Positions 16,668 to 25,590 of a DNA stretch of 37,403 nucleotides are shown one piece after another. The stretch's first letter is position 1. Each line of letters begins with the position of its first letter. Position numbers and translations under genes: made by a program. The DNA is taken from positions 1-37,403 of the forward strand of contig JACPLZ010000031.1 of assembly GCA_016186245.1 (NCBI GenBank), in the 5' to 3' direction. The notes under the pieces were generated by a model. That model was not told the DNA's origin. It saw only the letters and a program-made list of their open reading frames with translations, and searched no databases. The DNA is from Candidatus Peregrinibacteria bacterium (lineage in GTDB: Bacteria; Patescibacteriota; Gracilibacteria; UBA1369; LOWO2-01-FULL-3).

Positions 16668-16696
16668 TTGACAAACCCATAATTTTAAGTCAAAAT
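16668..16696 (+). promoter_or_regulatory. Predicted promoter of the suf operon
   Basis: TTGACA (16668-16673), a 17-bp spacer, CAAAAT (16691-16696). The start would fall around 16703, only a few bases before the sufC ATG at 16707, so the mRNA may be leaderless. No IscR- or Fur-like operator is recognisable. Confidence 0.55.
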
Positions 16697-16706
16697 AGCC
16701 CCCGCT

Positions 16707-17543
16707 ATGCCACAAATGACAGTAATAAAGCCAAAATCAGCAACAGTAATCAAACGCCATTCCCGCCCAAAAACGGACGCATTTTCAGCAAAAACAACCA
16801 CCCTTGAAATCAAAAATCTCCATGCCTCCGTCAACAACCAACCCATCCTGAAAGGCATCAACTTAACCATAAAATCCGGCGAAATCCACGCCATCATGGG
16901 CCCAAACGGCTCCGGCAAAAGCACCCTCGTCAACGTCCTCATGGGACACCCAAAATATGAAGTAACCAAAGGCACAGTCCTTTTTAACGACACCGACATT
17001 TTAGAATTGGAACCAACCAAACGCGCTCATCTCGGCCTCTTTCTCGGCTTCCAGCAGCCGTTGGAGATACCAGGCGTAAATCTCGGTACATTTCTCAGGC
17101 TGGCAAAAAATTCCAATCTCAAATCCCAAAAACAGCCGGAAATAAGTCCGGCGGATTTTCTAAAAACACTCAAAGAAAATGTCGCTGCACTGAAAATGGA
17201 TGACAAATTCATGCACCGCGCCGTAAACGAAGGCTTTTCCGGCGGCGAAAGAAAACGCACGGAAATAGTACAAATGTCCTTATTGGAACCAAAAATCGCC
17301 CTCCTCGACGAGATCGATTCCGGCCTCGACATCGACGCTCTCAGGATAGTTGCCGAAGGAATAAAAAATTATTTTGAAAAAAACAGCCCGGGCATTCTGC
17401 TTGTCACCCACTATCAAAGAATTTTAAATTACATTGCTCCGGATTTTGTGCATATAATAGCCAACGGACAGATCGTAAAATCCGGAGACAGGAGCCTCGC
17501 CAAAGAACTGGAGAAAAAAGGATACACCAACTTTTTAAAGTAA
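16707..17543 (+). CDS. sufC: SufC, Fe-S cluster assembly ATPase
   Basis: 278-residue ABC-type ATPase of the SufBCD scaffold; it powers conformational change of SufB-SufD during cluster assembly. Walker A is GPNGSGKST, the signature FSGGERKR, Walker B IALLDEIDSGLD, and H-loop LVTHYQR. Q-loop FLGFQQPLEIPG is SufC-typical. The conserved domain starts at residue 32 (TLEIKNLHA), so about 30 extra N-terminal residues precede it. No closer in-frame ATG/GTG/TTG exists near the domain start, and the promoter places the start at this ATG. First gene of sufC-B-D-S. Confidence 0.95.
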   Translation: MPQMTVIKPKSATVIKRHSRPKTDAFSAKTTTLEIKNLHASVNNQPILKGINLTIKSGEIHAIMGPNGSGKSTLVNVLMGHPKYEVTKGTVLFNDTDILELEPTKRAHLGLFLGFQQPLEIPGVNLGTFLRLAKNSNLKSQKQPEISPADFLKTLKENVAALKMDDKFMHRAVNEGFSGGERKRTEIVQMSLLEPKIALLDEIDSGLDIDALRIVAEGIKNYFEKNSPGILLVTHYQRILNYIAPDFVHIIANGQIVKSGDRSLAKELEKKGYTNFLK

Positions 17544-17573
17544 ACCAATTTTTAAAAATGACACAACTCACTC

Positions 17574-19311
<1,738 letters not shown>

Positions 19312-19334
<23 letters not shown>

Positions 19335-19893
19335 GGACGCAGAAATGTTTTGGCTGGATTGCAATATCGGTTCCAAAGTTACCATGAAATATCCGGCAAT
19401 TTACCTCATGGGATCCGGTGCGCGCGGCGAAGTTCAATCACTCGCATTCTCAGGCAAAAATCAGCACCAGGATGCCGGCGCAAAAATCATCCATGCCGCT
19501 CCAAACACCAGTTCTAAAATCGTTTCCAAATCAATTTCCAAAGCCTCCGGCCACAGCACTTACCGCGGACTGCTTCAGGTAAATAAAGGCGCGACTAACG
19601 TAAAAAGTCACGTTTCCTGCGATGCTCTGTTGTTGGATGAAAATTCCCGTTCTGATACTTATCCAACAATGAAAATAGAAGAAGATGATGTCTCCATCGC
19701 CCACGAAGCCACTGTCGCAAAAATCGGCGAAGAGCAATTATTTTATTTAAGATCCCGCGGACTTACGGAAGAAGAAGCAGCCAGCATGATCGTCAACGGT
19801 TTTGCCAAACCGATCATCAAACAATTGCCCATGGAATACGCGATAGAACTAAACCGGCTTATCGAGATGGAAATGGAGGGCAGTGTTGGATAA
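19312..19893 (+). pseudogene. sufB: SufB C-terminal part (out of frame with the N-part)
   Basis: Starting at [19 protein letters not shown] this frame aligns without gaps to the last ~190 residues of SufB: GSKVTMKYPAIYLMGSGARGE, HQDAGAKIIHAAPNTSSKIVSKSIS, SYRGLLQVNKGA-type repeats, CDALLLDENSRSDTYPT, IGEEQLFYLRSRGLTEEEA and the end ELNRLIEMEMEGSVG. It is the intact C-terminal beta-helix. A TTG at 19312 is the only upstream start, so independent translation is doubtful. The sequence normally joining VEGC to KRA is not present anywhere in the locus. Confidence 0.8.
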
Positions 19894-19904
19894 ATTTGCT
19901 TTCT

Positions 19905-19967
19905 TGTCATCCTGAACTTGTTTCAGGATCTACCTCACATAGATGCCGAAACAAGTTCGGCATGACA
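19905..19967. repeat. Double palindromic repeat between sufB and sufD
   Basis: Two hairpins, TCCTGAACTTGTTTCAGGA and ATGCCGAAACAAGTTCGGCAT, enclosed by TGTCAT...ATGACA outer ends. CTTGT/ACAAG loops are shared with the hairpin at 25194-25214. It is a dispersed intergenic palindrome of the GTCATCCTGAACTTGTTTCAGG type; possibly an mRNA stability or terminator element. Confidence 0.65.
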
Positions 19968-19989
19968 CAAATAACACCATGCTAAATAT

Positions 19990-20601
19990 ATGAATTCACA
20001 AACCACTCTCACATATAGCCTCACCACCTCCACCATCAACATCCCCGCTGATACAAATTTAACATACGTTGCATTCTTAAAAAAAGGCTGGCGGGAGACC
20101 CAAAAACTGCAATTCAATTTCACCGGTGAAAATTCCACCCTGAATTTTATCGCGCTGATTCTCGGTCTCGGCGAAGAAACTTTCCCCTTTGAAACAATTT
20201 CCAATCACGAAATTCCGCATACCAACGCCTATTATAACATCCGCGGAGTTATGTTCGACAAATCGCAGGTTTATTATCGCGGCAGCCTCAACATAAAAAA
20301 ATCAGCGCAGCTTACCGACTGCTACCTCGCCCATCACACCCTCATGCTTTCCAAAAATGCCAAAACCCACACCATCCCTTCGCTGGAAATAGAAGCCGAT
20401 GACGTCAAAGCCGGTCATGCCGCCACCATTGGAAAAGTCGATGAAGACATTCTTTTTTATCTCGCTTCCCGCGGCATCAACAAAAAACAGGGACAAAGCA
20501 TGCTCATCAAAGGCTTTTTGGAAACCGATTTGAAGAAAATTTCCGACCCAAATATTCAGCTGATATTAGCCAAAAACATAGAAGAAGCCCTCCAATGCTA
20601 A
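19990..20601 (+). CDS. sufD: Short SufD-like Fe-S scaffold subunit
   Basis: 203 residues matching the beta-helix core and C-terminus of SufB/SufD: YYNIRGVMFDKSQVYYRGSLNIKKSAQ, SKNAKTHTIPSLEIEADDVKAGHAATIGKVDEDILFYLASRGI. The motif EADDVKAGHAAT carries the conserved His seen in SufD. Typical SufD is about 400 residues, so the N-terminal half is absent or reduced to a short stub. It lies between sufB and sufS and overlaps sufS by 7 bp, so it is probably the SufD partner of SufB-SufC in a minimal complex. Confidence 0.8.
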   Translation: MNSQTTLTYSLTTSTINIPADTNLTYVAFLKKGWRETQKLQFNFTGENSTLNFIALILGLGEETFPFETISNHEIPHTNAYYNIRGVMFDKSQVYYRGSLNIKKSAQLTDCYLAHHTLMLSKNAKTHTIPSLEIEADDVKAGHAATIGKVDEDILFYLASRGINKKQGQSMLIKGFLETDLKKISDPNIQLILAKNIEEALQC

Positions 20602-21797
20602 ATCCAAAAAAACTAAAAAAAGATTTTCCGCTGCTTGGGCAAAATCTCACATATCTTGATAATGCGTCGACTACCCAAAAACCGCGCCAGGTTATCGCAG
20701 CACTGAAAAATTACTATGAGAATTTCAATGCGAATATCCATCGTGGAATTTATAAAATTTCAGAACAGGCAACAGCCGCCTACGAGCAAACCCGCGAACA
20801 CACGGCAAAATTCATCGGCGCCCACCACGCCGAAGAAATAATTTTCACCCGCAATACCACTGAATCAATAAATCTCGTCGCCAGAACATGGGGAGAAGAA
20901 AACATAAAAGCCGGCGATGAAATTATTGTCTCCGCGATGGAACATCACTCCAATTTGGTTCCATGGCAGGAGCTCACCAAACGCAAAAAGGCAAAATTAA
21001 AAATAATTCCATTAAAAGACAATTACACTTTGGACTTTAAAGAATTTAAAAAAATACTTACTCCCAAAACAAAATTGCTTGCCATCAGCGCGATGTCCAA
21101 TGTGCTTGGCACTATTCCGCCGGTTAAAGAAATGATACGCGAAGCCAAAAAAATTGGCGCAGTAACTCTCGTAGACGGAGCCCAATCCGCTGCTCACGGC
21201 ATAACAAGCGTACAGGATCTCGACTGTGATTTTTTCGCTTTCTCCGGCCACAAAATGCTTGGCCCAACGGGAGTGGGAATACTCTACGCCCGCAAGAAAA
21301 TTCTTGAAAAAATGCCCCCATTTTTACATGGCGGAGACATGGTAAAATCAGTTTCACAATTCAGCGCAGAGTGGAATGATCTCCCCTGGAAATTTGAAGC
21401 CGGCACTCCAAATATTGCCGACGTTATTGCCTTCAACGAAGCATTAAAATATCTGGAAAACATCGGCATGGAAGAAATCGCAAAACACGATCAGAAACTT
21501 CTCAAATTCGCCAAAGAAAAATTTTCAAAACATCCGCAGATCACACTTTACAGTCCAAAAAAAGACAGCGGCGGAATTCTCTCATTCACAATAAAAGACA
21601 TCCATCCGCATGACATCGCCCAAATTTTCGACAGTGAAAACATCTGCATTCGCTCCGGCCACCACTGCTGCCAGCCACTTATGGAAAAACTCAAAATCCC
21701 AGCCACCGCCCGCCTCAGTTTCTATTTTTACAACACGCAAGAAGATATTGAAAAAGCCGAAAAAGCGCTAACAAAAACCATCAAAACCTTCCGATGA
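20595..21797 (+). CDS. sufS: SufS, cysteine desulfurase
   Basis: 400-residue PLP enzyme, the usual SufS/Csd length. It releases sulphur from cysteine as a persulfide for Fe-S assembly. Motifs: YLDNASTTQKPRQV, NIHRGIYKISEQAT, NTTESINLVARTWG, the PLP lysine in FSGHKMLGPTGVGILY, and the catalytic cysteine in RSGHHCCQPLM. With sufU downstream at 23003, sulphur transfer probably follows the SufS-SufU route of Gram-positives. The start overlaps the end of the sufD-like gene. Confidence 0.95.
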   Translation: MLNPKKLKKDFPLLGQNLTYLDNASTTQKPRQVIAALKNYYENFNANIHRGIYKISEQATAAYEQTREHTAKFIGAHHAEEIIFTRNTTESINLVARTWGEENIKAGDEIIVSAMEHHSNLVPWQELTKRKKAKLKIIPLKDNYTLDFKEFKKILTPKTKLLAISAMSNVLGTIPPVKEMIREAKKIGAVTLVDGAQSAAHGITSVQDLDCDFFAFSGHKMLGPTGVGILYARKKILEKMPPFLHGGDMVKSVSQFSAEWNDLPWKFEAGTPNIADVIAFNEALKYLENIGMEEIAKHDQKLLKFAKEKFSKHPQITLYSPKKDSGGILSFTIKDIHPHDIAQIFDSENICIRSGHHCCQPLMEKLKIPATARLSFYFYNTQEDIEKAEKALTKTIKTFR

Positions 21798-21851
21798 TCT
21801 AAGGAAAGAAAATCTCCAAAGCCCGCATTACTGCGCTGATCTTTCGTCTTT

Positions 21852-22604
21852 TTATTCTTTTAAACCACCCCATTCTGCTTTCCAATTTTCATTTGTATAT
21901 GCCCTTAAGCCATATAGAGAAGATATAGGTACACTTTTTGTGAGCTCCCATTCTTCATGTAATGTCTCCGGAATATCCACTTCTAGACATGGACCATCAT
22001 TTCCATTTGGGAATGTACATTCTTGTGTAATAGTTTCTCCTACAAATTCAAAACCAATATCGATTAGGGTTTCCCTAAGATCTTCAGATGGCGCAGGATA
22101 GACCTGTAGGTAATAACCAACTTCTGTTTGTGTTTTTCCTGAAGTAATTTCCTGTACTCTTTTTTCACCGCAAGCTATAGCGGTAAATAGCTCGCCCAAA
22201 CCTTCTCCACCACCATTAAAACTAACTCCATAGCTATAATAGAGGTCGTGAACTGGCCATGCAGAACCACCAATGTCACCACCTGATTGACTACCAAGAA
22301 TACATTCTGGATCATTATCGTTGAGTACAAGAAGAGGGGAAGTTACTTTAGAAACAACCTCTCCCGTTTCCACATATTCAATCAATCGATCCAGCATCGC
22401 CGCCAACTCCGCCCTATTAACATTTTTTGTCGGACCAAACGTACCATCTTTATAACCAGTTATAATTCCTTTTTCCGACAAACTGGCCACCGCACCGGCA
22501 TACCATGCATCATTGGAAACATCAGAAAAAATTTTTGAAGCCGCAAGCGCCACCGTAGATCCCAGCACTACACCAACCATAATCAAAGCTAGAGTTTTTT
22601 TCAT
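21852..22604 (-). CDS. Secreted protein with one SLH domain
   Basis: 250 residues. A signal peptide (MKKTLALIMVGVVLGSTVALAAS) is followed at once by a single SLH unit (IFSDVSNDAWYAGAVASLSEKGIITGYKDGTFGP ending near NRAELAAMLDRLIEY; shown in part). The C-terminal 150 residues contain four Cys (CILGSQSGG, IACGEK, QECTFPNG, GPCLEV) that may form disulfides; I recognise no family. It is convergent with sufS, 54 bp apart. Its upstream region contains an eight-base C run (G on the coding strand) near 22643-22650. Confidence 0.75.
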   Translation of the reverse strand: MKKTLALIMVGVVLGSTVALAASKIFSDVSNDAWYAGAVASLSEKGIITGYKDGTFGPTKNVNRAELAAMLDRLIEYVETGEVVSKVTSPLLVLNDNDPECILGSQSGGDIGGSAWPVHDLYYSYGVSFNGGGEGLGELFTAIACGEKRVQEITSGKTQTEVGYYLQVYPAPSEDLRETLIDIGFEFVGETITQECTFPNGNDGPCLEVDIPETLHEEWELTKSVPISSLYGLRAYTNENWKAEWGGLKE

Positions 22605-22722
22605 ATTAGAATATTAAAAATATACAAACAAACCATCCCACACCCCCCCCACTTGTCAACACAACATAGACAACGCTCCAACATTTATAGTAGAATTGAA
22701 ACAGTTCTCGAGGCTGTCGGTC

Positions 22723-22750
22723 AAAAAGCCCCCTCGTCAGGGGGCTTTTT
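22723..22750. terminator. Strong bidirectional rho-independent terminator
   Basis: A perfect 11-bp stem AAAAAGCCCCC/GGGGGCTTTTT with loop TCGTCA. It reads as a terminator in both directions and lies 10 bp after the CCA end of the minus-strand tRNA-like element, so it probably ends that transcript. Confidence 0.85.
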
Positions 22751-22760
22751 GCTAATAATT

Positions 22761-22832
22761 TGGTGAAGCTACGGGGAATCGAACCCCGCCCGACAGATCT
22801 CGAGGCTGTCGGTCTGCACCAGCAGCAGCCCC
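22761..22832 (-). ncRNA. tRNA-like element, possibly a tmRNA tRNA-like domain lacking its mRNA-like part
   Basis: On the minus strand the 72 nt begin GGGGCTGCTGCTGG and end in a T-arm (CGGGG TTCGATT CCCCG), TAGCTTC, A73 and CCA. GGGGCTG pairs with TAGCTTC including G3-U70, the alanyl-tRNA-synthetase identity pair. The 5' end resembles tmRNA (GGGGCTG then a stemless D-loop). A 7-bp stem CCGACAG/CTGTCGG in the P2 position closes on the nine-base loop CCTCGAGAT, so tag ORF and pseudoknots are absent. No regular anticodon arm or D-stem is possible. Leader and trailer (GCTAATGATT, AATTATTAGC) extend the acceptor stem. A degenerate tRNA is an alternative. Confidence 0.45.
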
Positions 22833-22985
22833 ATAATCATTAGCAGGCTGAATATATCAATCAAAGATTAAAAAGTTATTAAATAATTCTAAAATTTAAC
22901 CAATTTCAATTTCCATAGGACATAAGCCGAAAAATCATATATCATCTGGTCATATTTTCTTATTTTTCTGCAGATTTTATATCTG

Positions 22986-22991
22986 TATACT
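22986..22991 (+). promoter_or_regulatory. Predicted -10 element of the sufU operon
   Basis: TATACT at 22986-22991 with only a weak -35 (TTTTTC, 17 bp upstream). The start would be near 22998, a few bases before the sufU ATG at 23003. Confidence 0.35.
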
Positions 22992-23002
22992 TACAAAGCC
23001 AT

Positions 23003-23383
23003 ATGGACATCTACTCCGAAATAATCCTCGATTACTTCAAAAATCCCCGCAACCGCGGAAAGCTTCCACGCGCCACAATCCAAGCCCAAGAATATAATCC
23101 ACTTTGCGGCGATAAAATTACCATCTACCTTCTCCTCGATAAAAATGGCAAAATAAAAAAAGCCGCTTTTAATGGGGAAGGATGCGCCATCAGCCAAGCA
23201 TCCGCCTCAATGCTCACCGAAAAAATCATCGGCAAAACCATTCCTCAAATCACTAAAATCACCAACGAAGAAATCATCAAAATGCTCCACATTACCATCA
23301 GCCCCGCCAGAATCAAATGTGCAATTCTCGGCCTTATCACGGCTAAAAAAGCCGCCATAACCCACAAGTATGCCAAAAATTAA
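23003..23383 (+). CDS. sufU: SufU/IscU-type Fe-S scaffold or sulphur-acceptor protein
   Basis: 126 residues. Metal and sulphur ligands are in the SufU order: C35-G-D37 in NPLCGDKI, C61 in GEGCAISQASASM, and C106 in ARIKCAIL. SufU accepts persulfide from SufS (zinc-bound in Bacillus) and passes it to SufBCD. The usual ~20-residue SufU insertion between the second and third Cys is present in part (TEKIIGKTIPQITKITNEE). It overlaps the next gene by 14 bp, so both are co-transcribed. Confidence 0.92.
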   Translation: MDIYSEIILDYFKNPRNRGKLPRATIQAQEYNPLCGDKITIYLLLDKNGKIKKAAFNGEGCAISQASASMLTEKIIGKTIPQITKITNEEIIKMLHITISPARIKCAILGLITAKKAAITHKYAKN

Positions 23384-23699
23384 ACCTGTCCCAAAACCAA
23401 AACGCACCCAGGATTATTGGAAAGAATTAAACAAAGTCATCGACCCGGAGCTTAACATGGGAGTAGTCGATCTCGGCCTGATTTACAATGTAAAAATCGA
23501 CAAAAAAAATAACTGCACAATTTATATGACTCTCACCACCCCATCCTGTCCCTACGGCCCGATCGTCCTCCAGCAAATCTACGACCGCATGCGCCTATAC
23601 AAAAACATCAACGAAATAAATGTGGAAATTGTCTGGGATCCAGCCTGGAATAAAGAAATGATTGACCCGGATATCCGCGAACTGATGTTCGATTTCTAA
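23370..23699 (+). CDS. DUF59/MIP18-family Fe-S maturation protein (SufT-like)
   Basis: 109 residues with the MIP18 core: VIDPELNMGVVDLGLIYNV, then MTLTTPSCPYGPIV carrying the conserved Cys, and VEIVWDPAWNKEMI. Family members (SufT, PaaD, CIA2) help deliver Fe-S clusters. The basic tail MPKIKPVPKPKRTQ precedes the domain. It overlaps sufU by 14 bp and its stop overlaps the stop of the convergent gene by 4 bp. Confidence 0.9.
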   Translation: MPKIKPVPKPKRTQDYWKELNKVIDPELNMGVVDLGLIYNVKIDKKNNCTIYMTLTTPSCPYGPIVLQQIYDRMRLYKNINEINVEIVWDPAWNKEMIDPDIRELMFDF

Positions 23700-25042
23700 G
23701 AAACCTCTGCCTCTTCCTTTTTAGAAAAGAACCCCTCATGGACAAGCATCCGATATTCGCTATCAAACATCGATAATTGTTTACTGAATTCCATCAACGC
23801 TTTTGGCAATTTTTTGCTCGCTCCATCCTTAACAGCACCGGTTAAATCCTCATACGCCTGCAACATCCCCCTCATCGGCTCATCTCCGACATACTGCCGT
23901 ATTCCACCAACAATGCTTTTTACTACGGGGAAAGCCCTGGCAAGCACCTGCGTCAAAACATGTTCAACCCTCTTACAGTCAAATTCATTTATTTGAGCGC
24001 CTTTGGTTTTTTTAAAATTACCTAACACAGACTCCAGTGTAACCTGTGCCGCACTAAAAATATCGGCTATCTGGGCCAGACTACCGCTCAAAACCTGTCT
24101 TTCCGGTTTTTGGAGCATTTCTTCTTTGTACCTCTGCAACGTTTTTCCGTATTCCTGCAAAATAAAGGCCACCATTTTTTCCAGCATTGGCTGATCCTCA
24201 TCATTTTCATATTTGCAAAACAAACCCAATTCTCCTTTAGAAAGCACTTCCATCATATGCCGGATCAAATCAAAATTTCGTCTTGTAAACGAAGTATCTT
24301 GCTGGAAAGCGGTATTCAGCTCCCTTACAGCATCGACAATTTTCCTGTATGACTCCCCAAGCCTTCCGCCCTCAAAAGCATTTTTCAAAGCATGATCACG
24401 ACCATTTTTGGCATCGCAATGATATAAAATTATCGTACTCTTGTTCAAAACATCCTGCTCCGGATCGCCAACTTTGCTGACAACCTGCATATCGGCAGAC
24501 AACCAGCCCGGCTCCAGGATTTCAGTTTTAAGAAGTTTCCATTGCAACAGCATTTTTTTAAAGAATTGGATTGCATCTTCCCCTGACTGTAAAAGCTGGA
24601 GACATTCCGCAATCGATGCCGACAAACCAATATGGAAACGCTCTCCAAAAAATTTCGAAATTTTATCACCATATCTCTCGACATAACTACTAAACGGCTC
24701 GAAAACCGATTCCTCCAACTTCCTTTTTTGAGAATCTATCTGCGTACGGTACATCCTAAGATCATGAAAATAATCCACCCCAGGAACGCTTTCACCCACC
24801 TGTACTGCAGTTTTAAGCATTTCAAGATAAGGCAAAAAAGCGGTATCAACGCGTCTAACCAGACCGGTAATACACTCCATTATATCCACGGGTGTCTCCG
24901 GTTCGAATGAAAGTTTTGCCTTAAAACCATCATCACCGGAATCCATATCATCGGTATCCATATCCTCGGAAATATCAACTAAATGGAGCGGCTCCCGATA
25001 GGGATGTTCTAAACTGCCTATTTTTTCACCAGTTTGAAACAT
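23696..25042 (-). CDS. Hypothetical helical protein
   Basis: 448 residues with no family I recognise. No signal peptide or membrane segment. An acidic Asp-rich stretch (residues 25-38, EDMDTDDMDSGDDG) precedes a long, almost entirely alpha-helical body with several potential coiled-coil segments (RTQIDSQKRKLEE, TLQRYKEEMLQKPE). Only two Cys lie in the second half. A good promoter is present upstream (TTGACT, 16 bp, TACAAT), so it is probably a real single-gene transcript. It may be lineage-specific. Confidence 0.7.
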   Translation of the reverse strand: MFQTGEKIGSLEHPYREPLHLVDISEDMDTDDMDSGDDGFKAKLSFEPETPVDIMECITGLVRRVDTAFLPYLEMLKTAVQVGESVPGVDYFHDLRMYRTQIDSQKRKLEESVFEPFSSYVERYGDKISKFFGERFHIGLSASIAECLQLLQSGEDAIQFFKKMLLQWKLLKTEILEPGWLSADMQVVSKVGDPEQDVLNKSTIILYHCDAKNGRDHALKNAFEGGRLGESYRKIVDAVRELNTAFQQDTSFTRRNFDLIRHMMEVLSKGELGLFCKYENDEDQPMLEKMVAFILQEYGKTLQRYKEEMLQKPERQVLSGSLAQIADIFSAAQVTLESVLGNFKKTKGAQINEFDCKRVEHVLTQVLARAFPVVKSIVGGIRQYVGDEPMRGMLQAYEDLTGAVKDGASKKLPKALMEFSKQLSMFDSEYRMLVHEGFFSKKEEAEVS

Positions 25043-25067
25043 ATGTACGTTGCTTTAACAGAGAAAG

Positions 25068-25095
25068 ATTGTATCACTAATTACAGAAAAGTCAA
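25068..25095 (-). promoter_or_regulatory. Predicted promoter of the hypothetical helical protein
   Basis: On the minus strand TTGACT (25095-25090), 16-bp spacer, TACAAT (25073-25068). The start is about 18 nt before the ATG at 25042; no Shine-Dalgarno is visible. Confidence 0.6.
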
Positions 25096-25193
25096 GCCTC
25101 GATCTTCCTTGCTCCTGCCACGTCGATATGATTAAATCTATGGGCAAAAGTAAAGATCATTGAAATAAATTTCCTGGGAAATTACGCAGGCTG

Positions 25194-25214
25194 ACCCTGA
25201 GACAAGCTCAGGGT
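25194..25214. repeat. Short palindrome ACCCTGAG-ACAAG-CTCAGGGT
   Basis: A perfect 8-bp stem with loop ACAAG, the same loop as in the 19905-19967 repeat. It lies 40 bp upstream of tRNA-Cys in a region without genes. Confidence 0.6.
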
Positions 25215-25252
25215 AAACTCCGCAATGCGCAATTTCCAGAATTTTTCCCCAT

Positions 25253-25328
25253 GGCGCCATGGCCAAGTGGTTAAGGCAGCGGTTTGCAAAACCGTTATTC
25301 CCCGGTTCGAATCCGGGTGGCGCCTCCA
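25253..25328 (+). tRNA. tRNA-Cys (anticodon GCA)
   Basis: 76 nt with encoded CCA. Acceptor GGCGCCA/TGGCGCC, discriminator U73 as expected for tRNA-Cys, anticodon stem GCGGT/ACCGT closing loop TTGCAAA (GCA). T-arm CCCGG TTCGAAT CCGGG. Confidence 0.95.
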
Positions 25329-25340
25329 GCAGTTTATGAC

Positions 25341-25466
25341 GGAAAACTGCTGAAAATTGCTATTTTACAAGGAAACAAAGCATTTTCGACTGAGCCGTAC
25401 TTACCGGTACGGCGAATAGAAAATGGTGCGGATGACGCAGTAAAATACAATTTTCAGCAGTTTCCT
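25341..25466. repeat. Nested hairpin repeat, copy D (between tRNA-Cys and tRNA-Trp)
   Basis: The outer stem is about 26 bp with one bulged C (25360): GGAAAACTGCTGAAAATTG then TATTTTAC on the left, GTAAAATA then CAATTTTCAGCAGTTTCC on the right. The inner stem is CATTTTC/GAAAATG (25381-25387, 25419-25425). The apex GCCGTAC/GTACGGC (25394-25400, 25407-25413) has loop TTACCG. CAGCAGTTT also occurs at 25327-25335, so the left arm can alternatively pair with the tRNA-Cys trailer. Confidence 0.8.
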
Positions 25467-25472
25467 CAATTT

Positions 25473-25547
25473 AGGCCCATGGTGTTAATGGTAGCACGTT
25501 GGTCTCCAAAACCAAAAGTAGGGGTTCAAATCCTCTTGGGCCTGCCA
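25473..25547 (+). tRNA. tRNA-Trp (anticodon CCA)
   Basis: 75 nt with encoded CCA. Acceptor AGGCCCA/TGGGCCT with G73 (tRNA-Trp identity), anticodon stem TTGGT/ACCAA and loop CTCCAAA (CCA), T-arm AGGGG TTCAAAT CCTCT. A single tRNA-Trp reading UGG agrees with UGA being a stop. Confidence 0.95.
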
Positions 25548-25550
25548 ACA

Positions 25551-25574
25551 GATTTTCGCGTACGCGAAAAAATC
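25551..25574. terminator. AGATTTT-type hairpin after tRNA-Trp
   Basis: GATTTTCGCG-TA-CGCG-AAAAAATC, beginning four bases after the tRNA-Trp CCA. Same family as 7571, 30626 and 37373; probable terminator for the tRNA transcript or for the convergent lipoprotein gene. Confidence 0.5.
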
Positions 25575-25590
25575 CTCACTCTCCCTCCCC

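Larger units (their letters stand above)
22605..23002. other. Non-coding region between an SLH gene and sufU
   Basis: About 400 bp without a convincing ORF. It holds the poly-C tract, a 17-nt direct repeat (22706-22722 and 22798-22814), a strong terminator (22723-22750), the tRNA-like element (22761-22832) and the sufU promoter. The AT-rich stretch 22851-22975 shows no feature I can support. Confidence 0.6.

Noticed and set aside
22640-22672. Phase-variable promoter at the poly-C/G tract upstream of the SLH gene
   Set aside because: A TTGACA box precedes the eight-G run on the coding strand, but the only good -10 (TATATT) is about 29 bp away, too far for spacer-length switching.
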